Notes: a model not told the origin generated them from the letters alone. 64,000 bases of DNA from an uncultured Clostridia bacterium (GCA_947627135.1 CANQUV010000003.1:1-64000), one strand, 5' to 3'; positions 32,402-41,853 are shown, counted from the stretch's first letter. Numbers and translations: made by a program.

Positions 32402-33436
32402 TTAATCCAACGGATAGATGCCACCGGAAAAGGAGAATTTTGTGCCTTTACTTTGTATCGCTTCAATTTCAAAGGCTTTGCAGCGGTCGTCTGCCGGATT
32501 CCACTTAACTCCCTTTTTCCCAAACGTGTATATAAATTTTCTACACCCCAAAATATTCATTTTTTTGTCGTTGCTTCCAATCTCTACATCCAATCTTTTG
32601 AAAGCTAGATGCATATCATCAGAGTATGCTTTTCCCTTTAGACCGTGGAAAGCGCAAATCACGCCGTCAAGCATGGGCTTCACTGCCGCCGCAAGATTCA
32701 GTTTTTTTCCCTTCGGGACACAGAGAGTAATTTTTACACCAAAATCGCCATCTATGCATTCGGGCGAATCTTTGCACTTGTTTATTTCTTTTTCATTCGT
32801 TTTTAAAATTTTCCAATAATCAAACGGTTTCCTATCAGCGCCGGGATTCTTGTCAATAGAAATCTTTTCCCAGCGTACCGCAGGCACAGGCCACGACTGT
32901 TCCGGTTTTGAAGACGGTTCTACCCGATAAACATATCTGCACGGAAAATTTTTTATCTCTTCTTCCGGTAGATTTAAAATTGTTTTTATCGTGTTGTCTA
33001 TATCGTTTTCTTTACTGCATTTCGCATAAATGTGTTTATCGGCGATGCCGGAAAAGGCGGATGGCTTTTTTAAGTTATAAAAAAGAATGTTGTCTAAATC
33101 AAATGTTTTTTTGTACCATGCCTTCTTGCCGTAGTCTTCCGTTTGACAGTAGTATGCTTTTAGCATTTGTCCTTCGTCTGAACACAATTTTTTCAGTTGC
33201 TCAGACAAATTCTTGCGGAAGGTATTTATCCATGGATCTTTGACGTTGTATGGGATTCGTTCTTTTGACAAGGCTAAAACAGAGTCCCCAGTGTAAGCAA
33301 TAAGGTATTGTTCCTCCCGATTTTGCTCATCATATATATACTTCAAGAATTCCTCTTTTGAAAATTTTTTCTGTTCTTGATTGAGCTTTTGAATAATTAT
33401 TAAACAGTTGCTTTTTTCTGTATCATTGCACACCAT
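32402..33436 (-). CDS. Hypothetical protein, possible distant RusA-like C-terminal half
   Basis: This 344-residue protein has a GGAGGAAG ribosome site. It is soluble and Lys-rich, with no signal peptide or membrane segment. The second half contains LNLAAAVKPMLDGVICAFHG...AYSDDMHLAFKRL. Its spacing recalls RusA-type resolvases (K-x-x-x-D-x-L ... D-D), but the usual first acidic pair is not present, so this is only a hint. Base composition is lower in GC than the rest of the island, suggesting a separate origin. I do not recognise the family. Confidence 0.6.
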   Translation of the reverse strand: MVCNDTEKSNCLIIIQKLNQEQKKFSKEEFLKYIYDEQNREEQYLIAYTGDSVLALSKERIPYNVKDPWINTFRKNLSEQLKKLCSDEGQMLKAYYCQTEDYGKKAWYKKTFDLDNILFYNLKKPSAFSGIADKHIYAKCSKENDIDNTIKTILNLPEEEIKNFPCRYVYRVEPSSKPEQSWPVPAVRWEKISIDKNPGADRKPFDYWKILKTNEKEINKCKDSPECIDGDFGVKITLCVPKGKKLNLAAAVKPMLDGVICAFHGLKGKAYSDDMHLAFKRLDVEIGSNDKKMNILGCRKFIYTFGKKGVKWNPADDRCKAFEIEAIQSKGTKFSFSGGIYPLD

Positions 33437-33496
33437 TATTTTCTTCCTCCTGATCTTTGCAGATAGTCGTCAGAGCATCTTATATTTTGTTATAAA

Positions 33497-33823
33497 TCAG
33501 TTGCTTGGGATAGTACCGGTAGTCCGCAAAAACCGAAATGTCCGTTCTTTTAAAAACTCCAAAATTGCCGCCGCACAGGCGGTGCTCCGACTCTGCCCGT
33601 ACTCGCATTGGAAAAGAATGTCCAGCCCATCCCTCTTTGCGGAAAGGATAAATTCCGCAAGCCGTTCGGACTCCGGCAGATAAGTTTCGTAGCTCAGGTC
33701 GTACTCTCTGAAAATTTCCAAATCAATGTCATGAACGGCGATTTGGAATATCCGCTCCGCCTTTCCGTTGTAATCCGGAAGTTTCGGCGGATCTTTTTCT
33801 CTGCGGCTCGGCGGTCGGCACAC
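33497..33823 (-). pseudogene. Dual-specificity/tyrosine phosphatase-like protein, truncated at N-terminus
   Basis: The frame encodes KLPDYNGKAERIFQIAVHDIDLE...FILSAKRDGLDILFQCEYGQSRSTACAAAILEFL. CEYGQSR fits the C-x5-R phosphate loop of cysteine phosphatases, and the upstream Asp (HDIDLE) could be the general acid. An in-frame TAA lies only 5 codons upstream of the GTG at 33823, and no good ribosome site is seen, so the first strand of the domain seems lost. It lies at the right edge of the island. Confidence 0.5.
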
Positions 33824-33977
33824 ATCCCTTGTTTTTTATTAGGGCCAAAAACAGAACATTTCGACACGGAAGTTTTAGCTCTGTATGCCGTTTGAGAACC
33901 GTTTTTAAAAATGGATTTCAACAGGTGTTTTTGTTTTAAATAATTTTAAAATTTAAGTTATGTTAATATAAATTATA

Positions 33978-34865
33978 TTAATCATCATTAATTAATTTTT
34001 TTTGAAGTGTTTCCAAAAATTTTTCAGAAGCTTTTGAAAATATTTGATACTTTTTCCATGCCACAATAAGTTCTGCACTAATTTTAGGTTCGAAGGGTAG
34101 AAAGCATAAATTGCTGTTTCCTGAAGTATTAATTAGTCTGTCAATGGATATAGCACATCCGATACCTTCCTCTACCATTATAGAAGCATTATAAATCAAA
34201 TTATAAGTACCGATTATGTTCAATTTTTCAATGGAATACCCTAAGTATCCTGAAAGTTCATTTTGAATAAGTACCTGCTTTGAACACATTATAGGAAGTC
34301 CTATAAGATTTTTTGGGTTAATGTTTTTTTGATTTGCTAATGAATTATCTTTTCTTATTAATAATCCCCATTTATCAGTTGTGGGTAACTTCAAATAATC
34401 ATATTTTTTAAAATCCGCAGAGCCTACAAATAATCCAAAATCAATGAGTCCTTTATCAAGCTTTTCCATAATATCTTCGGCATTACCGCTGTACAAATGA
34501 AATCTTATATTTGGATAGTTTTGTCTCAAATCTTTGATTGTTTTTGCAATATATCTCATAGAATCCGTTTCTCCAGCACCTATATATACATCGCCGATCA
34601 CATCTTTATCATCTGAATGAAAATCATTTTCGGTCTTATCTGCTAAATCAACAATTTCTTCTGCACGTTTTTTTAAAAACAGGCCTTCATCAGTAAGGGT
34701 GATTTTTCTTTTACCTCTGATAAATAATTTTTTACCGAGTTCATTTTCTAAATCCATTAATTGTTTAGAGAGAGTAGGCTGTGTAATATGAAGTTCGTTT
34801 GCTGCCGCAGTAATATTTTCTTTTCTTGCAACAGCAAGATAGTATCTTAAAACACGAAGTTCCAT
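33978..34865 (-). CDS. LysR family transcriptional regulator
   Basis: This 295-residue AT-rich host-type gene has an N-terminal winged helix (LRYYLAVARKENITAAANELHITQPTLSKQLMDLENELGKKLF) and an effector-binding domain. TAGGAGTG precedes the ATG. It is divergent from an iron alcohol dehydrogenase operon 148 bp away and is probably its regulator. It differs clearly from the island LysR at 23245. Confidence 0.92.
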   Translation of the reverse strand: MELRVLRYYLAVARKENITAAANELHITQPTLSKQLMDLENELGKKLFIRGKRKITLTDEGLFLKKRAEEIVDLADKTENDFHSDDKDVIGDVYIGAGETDSMRYIAKTIKDLRQNYPNIRFHLYSGNAEDIMEKLDKGLIDFGLFVGSADFKKYDYLKLPTTDKWGLLIRKDNSLANQKNINPKNLIGLPIMCSKQVLIQNELSGYLGYSIEKLNIIGTYNLIYNASIMVEEGIGCAISIDRLINTSGNSNLCFLPFEPKISAELIVAWKKYQIFSKASEKFLETLQKKLINDD

Positions 34866-34896
34866 GTTGACACTCCTAATAGTTTAATACAAAGAT

Positions 34897-34925
34897 ATTA
34901 TATTTGTTTTAAGTATTCCTGTCAA
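34897..34925 (-). promoter_or_regulatory. lysR promoter
   Basis: Minus-strand TTGACA, 17 bases, TATAAT, a consensus sigma-A promoter in the divergent region. Confidence 0.75.
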
Positions 34926-35013
34926 CTATGGTAAATAATAATTTATAAATATTTGCTATTTTAAAAATATAGGGATATTATAATAGTAAAAAAAATACAA
35001 GGAGATTTTTATT

Positions 35014-36186
35014 ATGATGAACTTTGATTTTTTTAATCCCACAAGAATTATTTTCGGCAGCGGTAAACTTAACGAACTTGGAAATCAGACTATGCCGGGT
35101 AAAAAGGCATTACTTTTAACATCAAACGGAAAATCCGTAAAAGTAAACGGTTATCTTGAACGCACAGAAAATCAGCTTAAAAAAGCAGGAGTTGAATATG
35201 TTCTCTTTGATAAAATTATGGAAAACCCTATAAGAGAAGTAATTATGGAAGGGGCTGATTATGCAAAGAAAAATAATTGTGATTTTATAGTTGCGCTGGG
35301 CGGAGGAGCAGTTTTGGATTCTTCGGTTGCAATTTCAGCCATGGCAACCAATCCCGGAGATTTGTGGGATTATGTTTACGGCGGTACAGGAAAAGGCAAA
35401 CCACTGGTTAATAAAGGACTTCCTATTGTTACAATTACAACAACAGCAGGTACAGGTTCGGAGATAAACTGCTGGGGAGTTATATCTAACCTTGAAACCA
35501 ATGAAAAAATAGGTTTTGGAGCGGTTGAACTTAATCCCGTACTTGCAATTGTAGACCCCGAATTGATGACGACTGTACCTGCAAAATATACTGCATATCA
35601 AGGTTTTGATGCATTGTTCCATAATACAGAGGTAATGATGTCAAACGGAGTAAATATTTTAAGTGAAGCTATTGCGCTCTCAGCAATAGAAAACATTACA
35701 AAATATTTGCCTAGAGCGGTAAAGAACGGAAATGATATTGAAGCGAGAGAGCATATTGCTTATGGAAGTACAATGGCTGGAATAACAATGCAGCTTACAA
35801 GTACAACAGCACAACATAGTATGGAACATTCTATGAGTGCATATCATCATAACTTACCCCATGGTGCAGGTCTTATTATGATTTCAAAAGCATTTGCAGA
35901 ATTTTTCATAGAGAAACACGCTTGTGACGAGCAGTTTATAAAAATGGCAAAAGTAATGGGAATCAATGATGCCGATAAACCGGAAGACTTCATCACAGCA
36001 CTTGTAAAGTTACAGGAAGACTGCGGTGTTGCAGATTTAAAGATGAGCGACTACGGATTTAAGCCTGATGAATCTATGACTCTTGCAAAAGGCGCACGCT
36101 CTATGCAGGGCGGACTGTTTCTTGCAAATCCCTGCGAGATGACAGACGAAGATTGTGCAGACATTTTTGACAAATCATACAGATAA
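35014..36186 (+). CDS. Iron-containing alcohol dehydrogenase
   Basis: This 390-residue group III dehydrogenase has [21 protein letters not shown] (nucleotide site), [13 protein letters not shown], and metal ligands in [10 protein letters not shown] (Asp, His) and [16 protein letters not shown] (two His). AAGGAGA precedes the ATG. It heads a three-gene unit with an acetyltransferase and a cyclophilin-like lipoprotein, and is divergent from a LysR gene. It reduces aldehydes or oxidises alcohols; the substrate is unknown. It is host-like in composition and distinct from the island dehydrogenase at 30.7 kb. Confidence 0.92.
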   Translation: MMNFDFFNPTRIIFGSGKLNELGNQTMPGKKALLLTSNGKSVKVNGYLERTENQLKKAGVEYVLFDKIMENPIREVIMEGADYAKKNNCDFIVALGGGAVLDSSVAISAMATNPGDLWDYVYGGTGKGKPLVNKGLPIVTITTTAGTGSEINCWGVISNLETNEKIGFGAVELNPVLAIVDPELMTTVPAKYTAYQGFDALFHNTEVMMSNGVNILSEAIALSAIENITKYLPRAVKNGNDIEAREHIAYGSTMAGITMQLTSTTAQHSMEHSMSAYHHNLPHGAGLIMISKAFAEFFIEKHACDEQFIKMAKVMGINDADKPEDFITALVKLQEDCGVADLKMSDYGFKPDESMTLAKGARSMQGGLFLANPCEMTDEDCADIFDKSYR

Positions 36187-36196
36187 GGTGAACTAT

Positions 36197-36766
36197 ATGA
36201 ATTTAGAACAGTATTTAGACATTTTAAATTCAGGCGAACACATTGAAGCAGGTTCAGAAGTGCATTTATATATGCACAAAATTTCCCAAGAAGCGCTGCG
36301 TTTAACATCAGAATTAAACAGTAGTTATCATACACCGGAGGAAATACGAAAAATTTTTGAAAAAATCATAGGAAAGCCGGTAGATGAAACTTTTGGACTT
36401 TTTCCGCCGTTTTATACAGACTGCGGAAAAAATATAACAGTGGGTAAAAAAGTTTTTATAAATATGGGATGTAAGTTTCAGGATCAAGGCGGTATTTATA
36501 TTGATGACGGTGCACTAATTGGTCATAATGTAGTGCTTGCAACTCTCAATCACGATGTATCTCCCATTACACGTCATAGCATGACACCAAAGCCTATTCA
36601 CATTGGTAAAAATGTTTGGATTGGTGCCAATGCTGTAATTTTGCCGGGCATAACAGTGGGAGACGGTGCCATTGTAGCAGCAGGAGCAGTAGTTACCCAT
36701 GATGTACCAAATAATGCAGTAGTAGGCGGCGTTCCTTCAAAATTAATAAAAAAAGCAGAGAGATAA
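36197..36766 (+). CDS. Sugar O-acetyltransferase (maltose/galactoside type)
   Basis: This 189-residue LacA/NodL-type enzyme transfers acetyl from acetyl-CoA to a sugar hydroxyl. An N-terminal helical domain is followed by left-handed beta-helix hexapeptide repeats ([49 protein letters not shown]). The active-site His is in LNHDVSP. The start follows AAGGTGA, 14 codons inside the ORF-track start. It lies 10 bases after the alcohol dehydrogenase. Confidence 0.9.
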   Translation: MNLEQYLDILNSGEHIEAGSEVHLYMHKISQEALRLTSELNSSYHTPEEIRKIFEKIIGKPVDETFGLFPPFYTDCGKNITVGKKVFINMGCKFQDQGGIYIDDGALIGHNVVLATLNHDVSPITRHSMTPKPIHIGKNVWIGANAVILPGITVGDGAIVAAGAVVTHDVPNNAVVGGVPSKLIKKAER

Positions 36767-36769
36767 AGT

Positions 36770-37306
36770 ATGAAAAACAGTATAAAAATAATAGTTTTGC
36801 TAATTTCTATTTTTATGTTATGTAATTTATCTTCCTGTAATTCTATTGATACAATTAATTCGGAAAATGATACTGCACAACAAATTACCAAATCAAAACA
36901 AACTGAAAATTCTCAAAAAACCATAACATCAAAGAATGAAAATGTGGAAATTACAGATATTCAAATTACTTTGGGAGAAAAATCATATACAGTAAAAATG
37001 TATGATAATGCATCAGCAAAAGAGTTAATAGACAGACTTCCTATAACAATAGAAATGCAGGAATTAAACGGAAATGAAAAGTATTACTACTTTGAAAATG
37101 ATTTTCCGACAAATGAAGAAGTTGTTAAAAATATTAAGTCAGGAGAGCTTATGCTTTATGGTTCAGATTGTCTTGTACTATTCTATAAAGATTTTTCCAC
37201 ATCATATAATTATACAAGGCTTGGAGTCATAGAAGATCCGTCTGCTCTTGCTGAAGATGTGGGAAAAGAAAATATTACTGTTACATTAAAAAAGCAAGTC
37301 TGTTGA
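36770..37306 (+). CDS. Cyclophilin-like fold lipoprotein
   Basis: This 178-residue exported protein has a lipoprotein signal (MKNSIKIIVLLISIFMLCNLSSC), a Ser/Thr/Lys spacer, and a cyclophilin-like domain: SAKELIDRLPITIEMQELNGNEKYYYF ... GELMLYGSDCLVLFY. This pattern matches the Cyclophil_like family that often accompanies oxidoreductases. Isomerase activity is not established for it. The start is 3 bases after the acetyltransferase stop, and the terminator stem includes its last codons. Confidence 0.82.
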   Translation: MKNSIKIIVLLISIFMLCNLSSCNSIDTINSENDTAQQITKSKQTENSQKTITSKNENVEITDIQITLGEKSYTVKMYDNASAKELIDRLPITIEMQELNGNEKYYYFENDFPTNEEVVKNIKSGELMLYGSDCLVLFYKDFSTSYNYTRLGVIEDPSALAEDVGKENITVTLKKQVC

Positions 37307-37317
37307 CTTGCTTTTTT
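37288..37317 (+). terminator. Terminator overlapping the lipoprotein stop codon
   Basis: AAAAAAGCAAGTC-tgtt-GACTTGCTTTTTT, a perfect 13-bp stem ending in a T run. Confidence 0.88.
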
Positions 37318-37374
37318 AATATATTTTTTGTTATATTTTTAGTTATAATTAGAAATTTAAGTGATCTCAGTCTG

Positions 37375-38820
37375 TCAGTTGGTGAGTCTTTTTAGCAAAA
37401 CAAGGTCTTTGTTTGTGATTTTGTTATCTTGATTTAAATCACAGGCAACAGTTTCAACATCAGTTAAAGATATTTGGTTAAGCAGATAATTGAACATTTT
37501 ATTTAAATCAAGGGAATTAACATTTCCTTCACCAGTTAAGTCACCGTTTACAGCAATTTTAAATTGTACTTTTTCATTTCCTTTTGAAAATATTACTGTC
37601 ATTCCGGTTCCGATATTTCCGCTTGTTTTTATATTACCGCTTTTGTCATACAACGTAATTGTACCGTTGCAGTTAATATTCTTCTTGAATTCTGTAACAG
37701 ATGTTTTGTTATCAATGTTGTAAATAACATTTCCGTCCTTAAATTTATAAGTGTTGCTTGAATATTTCAGCGGACTATTATCACTATTGTTTGTGTCATT
37801 ATTTTTTGATGAACCTCCATTATTGGAACCGGAATTTCCGTCTGAATTTTGTGAAGCTCCGTTTGTGTTAAGTTCTTTGTCTGTGATTTTATAAACATAG
37901 AACTGATTGCCGCTGTAACCGCCTACATAAATATAGGAATTATAATAATAAATACAACTTATATTTATATCGAAACTGTAATATACAGTAACGGATGGAT
38001 TCGTAATACTGTTACCGTAAATTGAATTTTGATAAGAATATAAATAATAATTGTTTGTTTTAATACAATTTATATTATCGGCATTAAAATCTGCAATTAA
38101 ATTCAAGCTGTTATTTTGAAGTTCAAATAATTTTCCCTGATAATCGCATACAGTATTATTACCGGTATAAGTACAGGGCATTATAAGATCATCGCTTGAA
38201 TTAATACTTTTTAAAGTATTGTTTTCAATACAGTACATTCTACTGTCACAAATACAGTAAATTTTTTTGTTGAAAAACATAAGCTGTTCAGTAGTGTACA
38301 CAGTGCTTATTTTTGACAAAAGTTTTCCGTTTTTTGAAAATTTAAATATACTGTCAGCATCAGGATAATAAGTGGTATAAATGTTAAAATCATTATCGAT
38401 TGCAAAATTAAACTGGTTAAGTTTGCACTGAAAACTTAAATTTATTTTGCCATTGTATTTACCGTCAAAACTTTTGATTAAAAAATCATAAAAATATAAA
38501 TTATTTTCTTTATGTTCCAAATAAGCCGCACAAAATCCTTTTTCGCTTAATGCATAGAGTTCAATATTTTTTTCGATATTAAAGGAATACTGCATATTAT
38601 TGTCAGAAACATTATTATAAATAAAATTATTATTGCTTATTCCAGTAACCATAAGTTGATTATCGGCATTAACAAATTTTAATGTATTAATATTATTTGT
38701 ATTGCTGAATTTAATTCTGTATAAGGCAGAACTGTAAATAGTACCGGTAATTATTGATATAATTATTGCAACAGCTGATAACGAGACCGTCCATATTTTA
38801 ACATTCCTAATTTTTATCAC
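37375..38820 (-). CDS. Membrane-anchored protein with C-terminal dockerin
   Basis: This 481-residue protein starts at a GTG, because the longer ORF-track frame runs through the yebC terminator and gene. A membrane segment (about 6-30) is followed by about 280 residues of Asn/Tyr-rich beta repeats that look like a propeller of unknown family, and an Asn/Gly/Ser linker. The C-terminal region ends in a type I dockerin (NGDLTGEGNVNSLDLNKMF ... ACDLNQDNKITNKDLVLLKRL) with two calcium loops. It would sit at the cell surface and engage a cohesin. The start has no good ribosome site except GGGGTGAT overlapping it. Confidence 0.7.
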   Translation of the reverse strand: MIKIRNVKIWTVSLSAVAIIISIITGTIYSSALYRIKFSNTNNINTLKFVNADNQLMVTGISNNNFIYNNVSDNNMQYSFNIEKNIELYALSEKGFCAAYLEHKENNLYFYDFLIKSFDGKYNGKINLSFQCKLNQFNFAIDNDFNIYTTYYPDADSIFKFSKNGKLLSKISTVYTTEQLMFFNKKIYCICDSRMYCIENNTLKSINSSDDLIMPCTYTGNNTVCDYQGKLFELQNNSLNLIADFNADNINCIKTNNYYLYSYQNSIYGNSITNPSVTVYYSFDINISCIYYYNSYIYVGGYSGNQFYVYKITDKELNTNGASQNSDGNSGSNNGGSSKNNDTNNSDNSPLKYSSNTYKFKDGNVIYNIDNKTSVTEFKKNINCNGTITLYDKSGNIKTSGNIGTGMTVIFSKGNEKVQFKIAVNGDLTGEGNVNSLDLNKMFNYLLNQISLTDVETVACDLNQDNKITNKDLVLLKRLTN

Positions 38821-38831
38821 CCCGAAATTAA

Positions 38832-38859
38832 AAAGGCAACAGAATTTTCCGTTGCCTTT
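38832..38859 (-). terminator. yebC terminator
   Basis: Stem AAAGGCAAC / GTTGCCTTT; on the minus strand a T run follows. It lies 7 bases after yebC and 11 bases before the dockerin gene start, so that gene is mostly read from readthrough or an unseen promoter. Confidence 0.8.
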
Positions 38860-38866
38860 AATTTGA

Positions 38867-39607
38867 CTATTCTTCCGGCATCTCCCAGTTGTGCCAAACG
38901 TTTTGAATATCGTCGTTATCTTCAAACATATCAAGCATTTTTTGCATATTTTCACGCACTTTTTCGTCTTCAATAGCCGTATAAGTATCAGGAACCATCT
39001 CAACTTCAGCAGAAACAAAAGTATATCCTGCATTCTCAAGGTCTTGCCTTACACCGCTAAAGTCTTCCGGCTCGGTGTAGATAGTGAAGATATCGTCGTC
39101 AGCTTCAAAGTCAGATGCACCGAATTCAAGAGCGTCTTCCATAACTTTATCCTCGGTTTTGTCAAGGTCTTCACGCTCAATAACTAAAACGCCTTTCTTC
39201 TGAAACATAAATCCTACGCAACCGGGTGTTCCCATATTTCCACCGAACTTGTCAAAATAATGTCTTACTTCACCGGCAGTTCTGTTTCTGTTGTCGGTAA
39301 GAGCTTCAACTATTACTGCAACGCCGCTGGGACCGTATCCCTCATAAGTAACAGATTCATAGTTGGCAGTATTGGAATCACCGGCAGCTTTTTTTATAAT
39401 TCTTTCAATGTTATCGTTAGGAACATTGTTAGCTTTAGCTTTAGCAATACAGTCTCTCAATTTAGAGTTTACATTTGGATCGGCACTGCCTCCGTCACGA
39501 ACAGCAACTGCCAGTTCTCTGCCTATTTTAGTAAATATTTTAGCACGAGCAGCGTCGTTTTTACCTTTTTTCTGTTTAATAGTACTCCATTTATTATGTC
39601 CGGACAT
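38867..39607 (-). CDS. YebC/PmpR family transcription/translation factor
   Basis: This 246-residue protein has the typical start [25 protein letters not shown] and the conserved [25 protein letters not shown] core. Family members act as DNA-binding regulators or, as shown for some, ease ribosome stalling at proline-rich stretches. The ORF track starts 8 codons earlier; I use the Met at the family's usual start. The gene is monocistronic. Confidence 0.93.
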   Translation of the reverse strand: MSGHNKWSTIKQKKGKNDAARAKIFTKIGRELAVAVRDGGSADPNVNSKLRDCIAKAKANNVPNDNIERIIKKAAGDSNTANYESVTYEGYGPSGVAVIVEALTDNRNRTAGEVRHYFDKFGGNMGTPGCVGFMFQKKGVLVIEREDLDKTEDKVMEDALEFGASDFEADDDIFTIYTEPEDFSGVRQDLENAGYTFVSAEVEMVPDTYTAIEDEKVRENMQKMLDMFEDNDDIQNVWHNWEMPEE

Positions 39608-39712
39608 AAATTCACATTCTTTCTTAAACATATTATTGAACAGAAAAATTATATCATAAGAGAATATACGATGTAAACACGAAAAACGGTTACAGTTTTG
39701 TTACAAATCTAT

Positions 39713-39741
39713 TGCCAAACATCTTTGTAAATGCTACAATA
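39713..39741 (+). promoter_or_regulatory. Promoter of the yicC-remA-gmk operon
   Basis: TTGCCA, 17 bases, TACAAT lie 60 bases before the yicC start. Confidence 0.55.
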
Positions 39742-39800
39742 AAATGGAAACAAAATAAGTGTTTTGCAGAATAATTTACATATAGAAAAGAGAATGTAGC

Positions 39801-40679
39801 ATGCTTAAATCTATGACAGGCTTCGGAAGAGCCGAGGCAACGGTAAACGGACGGGACATTACTGTTGAAATAAAAAGCGTAAACCACCGTTATTTCGAGT
39901 TTAGCTGCAGAACTACACGGGGTTACAGTTTTCTTGAAGAAAAACTGAAATCTTATGTATCTCAAAAGGTTTCAAGAGGAAAGATTGATATGTTTGTATC
40001 ACTTTCTACAAGTGATGAAACACCGGCAGAAGTAACGGTTAATCATCAGCTTGCAAAGGCATATTTAGATGCATTTAAAGAAATTGAAACTGAATATAAA
40101 CTGGAAAATGATATAACTGTATCAGCTGTTGCAAGATATCCTGATGTTTTAACAGTGACAAAGGCTCCCGAAAATGAAGAACAGGTATTAAATGATGTTT
40201 TACAGGCAGTTGATGTTGCCCTTACTTCGTTTATATCAATGAGGGAGGCAGAGGGTGAAAAACTAAAAGCTGATATTTTAAACAGGGCAGAAACGGTACT
40301 TAATATTGTTTCAAAAATTGAAGAAAGATCACCGCAAACCGTGTTGGAATATGAAAACCGTTTAAAATCGAAAATAGAAGAAACATTGTCTGATAAGAAT
40401 ATCGACGAGCAGAGAATATTAACTGAAGTTGCAATTTTTGCAGATAAGGTAGCGGTTGCAGAAGAAACTGTACGATTGAGAAGTCATTTTGCACAGCTTA
40501 CAAAATTTATGAATTCAGACGAGGCAGTAGGCAGAAAGGTCGATTTCATAATTCAGGAAATGAACAGAGAAGCAAACACAATAGGTTCGAAAGTACAGGA
40601 TGCTGAAATTGCCCATTTGGTAGTTGATATAAAGTCTGAAATAGAAAAAATAAGAGAGCAGATACAAAATATTGAATGA
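39801..40679 (+). CDS. yicC: YicC family endoribonuclease
   Basis: This 292-residue protein opens MLKSMTGFGRAEATVNGRDITVEIKSVNHRYFEF and ends with the conserved FIIQEMNREANTIGSKVQDAEI...VVDIKSEIEKIREQ block. YicC/YloC proteins cleave RNA and influence small-RNA stability. In Firmicutes the gene usually precedes remA and gmk, as here. The ribosome site (AAAGAGA) is weak. Confidence 0.93.
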   Translation: MLKSMTGFGRAEATVNGRDITVEIKSVNHRYFEFSCRTTRGYSFLEEKLKSYVSQKVSRGKIDMFVSLSTSDETPAEVTVNHQLAKAYLDAFKEIETEYKLENDITVSAVARYPDVLTVTKAPENEEQVLNDVLQAVDVALTSFISMREAEGEKLKADILNRAETVLNIVSKIEERSPQTVLEYENRLKSKIEETLSDKNIDEQRILTEVAIFADKVAVAEETVRLRSHFAQLTKFMNSDEAVGRKVDFIIQEMNREANTIGSKVQDAEIAHLVVDIKSEIEKIREQIQNIE

Positions 40680-40688
40680 GGTGATTAA

Positions 40689-40943
40689 ATGAAGTTAATA
40701 AATATAGGTTTTGGAAACCTTGTTTCATACAGCAGAATCATAGCGGTTGTTTCTCCTGATTCGGCGCCCATAAAGCGTATGGTTCAGGATGCAAAGACAA
40801 GCAGTATGCTTATAGATGCAACCTGCGGAAGAAGATGTAAGGCGGTTATTATAACAGACAGTGACCATGTTGTACTATCGGCAATTTCGCCTGAAACCAT
40901 AGGCAACAGAGCAGAAGAGCAGGAGGAAAAAAATGAGCAATAA
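40689..40943 (+). CDS. remA: Extracellular matrix regulator RemA
   Basis: This 84-residue DUF370 DNA-binding protein has the pattern [29 protein letters not shown] and [20 protein letters not shown]. In Bacillus RemA activates matrix and osmoprotection genes by binding DNA as a ring. It is 9 bases after yicC and overlaps gmk by 11 bases. Confidence 0.93.
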   Translation: MKLINIGFGNLVSYSRIIAVVSPDSAPIKRMVQDAKTSSMLIDATCGRRCKAVIITDSDHVVLSAISPETIGNRAEEQEEKNEQ

Positions 40944-41487
40944 AGGAAAACTCATTGTTTATACAGGGGCATCAGGTGTAGGAAAGGGAACAATAATGAA
41001 ACAAATCCTGCAAAAAGACCCAACTGTAAGACTTTCTGTTTCCGCAACAACCAGACAACCCAGACCTGAAGATGTTGAAGGAGTAACATATTACTTTGTA
41101 ACAAAAAAAGAATTTGAAGAAATGATAGCTAAAAACGAATTTCTCGAATATGCCCAGTACTGTAAAAATTATTACGGTACCCCCAAAAAGCCGGTTGAAA
41201 AAATGCTTAATGAGGGAATAAATGTAATGCTTGAAATTGAAGTTCAGGGCGGACTTCAAATTATGAAAAAAAATCCTGATTGTACAAGTATTTTCATAAT
41301 GCCTCCTTCAAACGAGGAACTTGAAAGACGATTAAGAGGAAGAGGAACAGAAGATGAAGATACCATTGTTCAGAGGTTAGAAACAGCAAAAACAGAAATG
41401 GAATATGCCAATAAATATAATTTTGTAGTTGTAAACGATGATGTTGAAAAGGCTGCAGAAGAGATAATAAAAATAATACATTTATAA
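40933..41487 (+). CDS. gmk: Guanylate kinase
   Basis: This 184-residue enzyme phosphorylates GMP to GDP. The P-loop is [13 protein letters not shown], and the GMP-binding region is [20 protein letters not shown]. The length is slightly short for the family but all motifs are there. AGGAGG lies before the ATG inside remA. Confidence 0.96.
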   Translation: MSNKGKLIVYTGASGVGKGTIMKQILQKDPTVRLSVSATTRQPRPEDVEGVTYYFVTKKEFEEMIAKNEFLEYAQYCKNYYGTPKKPVEKMLNEGINVMLEIEVQGGLQIMKKNPDCTSIFIMPPSNEELERRLRGRGTEDEDTIVQRLETAKTEMEYANKYNFVVVNDDVEKAAEEIIKIIHL

Positions 41488-41649
41488 AATATAAAGATAT
41501 AAAATTTAATATGAAAATTAAAACTTTTGCTTTAGTCTTTAAAAGGCATAGAAAAATTTAATAATAAATAAACATTTGTCGTTTTTGCATGGGCAGAAAC
41601 AACTGATATATAAGAATTATTAATTTTAATATTATAAGGAGTGCTAAAT

Positions 41650-41853
41650 ATGCATACAATTAATGTAGATGAAATGTTCAACGGAAAAAAAAGCCGTTAT
41701 GCTTTGGTAATTGCAGTAGCAAAGCGGGCAAGGGAAATTACCCAGCAGCAGGAGGATGAAGGCATAATATCTGATGAAAAACCTGTTCTTACAGCTATAA
41801 ACGAATTTAAACAGCATAAGTATAGTATTTTAACTTTAGAAGATGACGAATAA
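41650..41853 (+). CDS. rpoZ: RNA polymerase omega subunit
   Basis: This 67-residue subunit has NGKKSRYALVIAVAKRAREI, the conserved omega core that clamps beta-prime. The ATG follows AAGGAGTG; the ORF track starts three codons earlier. It overlaps priA by 11 bases, the standard gmk-rpoZ-priA order of Firmicutes. The 160-base gap before it is AT-rich; I see no clear promoter there. Confidence 0.93.
   Translation: MHTINVDEMFNGKKSRYALVIAVAKRAREITQQQEDEGIISDEKPVLTAINEFKQHKYSILTLEDDE

Larger units (their letters stand above)
18790..33900. mobile_element. GC-rich horizontally acquired island next to tRNA-Leu
   Basis: Coding sequence in this interval uses many G/C-ending codons, unlike the AT-rich genes on both sides. 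It begins just after the tRNA-Leu terminator and ends near 33.9 kb where AT-rich sequence returns. Contents are redox enzymes, esterases, their regulators and several remnants, including a TnpV fragment. I found no integrase, relaxase, or repeated copy of the tRNA 3' end at the right edge, so exact ends and mobility type are unknown. The minus-strand gene at 32.4-33.4 kb is intermediate in composition. Confidence 0.65.

Noticed and set aside
33860-33900. GTTTTAGCTCTGTATGCCG resembling a CRISPR repeat start
   Set aside because: It occurs once, with no regularly spaced copies and no cas genes in the window.
33800-33930. Right-hand attachment site or copy of the tRNA-Leu 3' end
   Set aside because: I looked for GGGTTCAAGTCCCGTCACTCGC or a partial copy near 33.9 kb and found none.
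37375-39039. 554-residue version of the dockerin membrane protein
   Set aside because: The first 73 codons run through the yebC terminator and coding region in another frame; the shorter GTG start is used.
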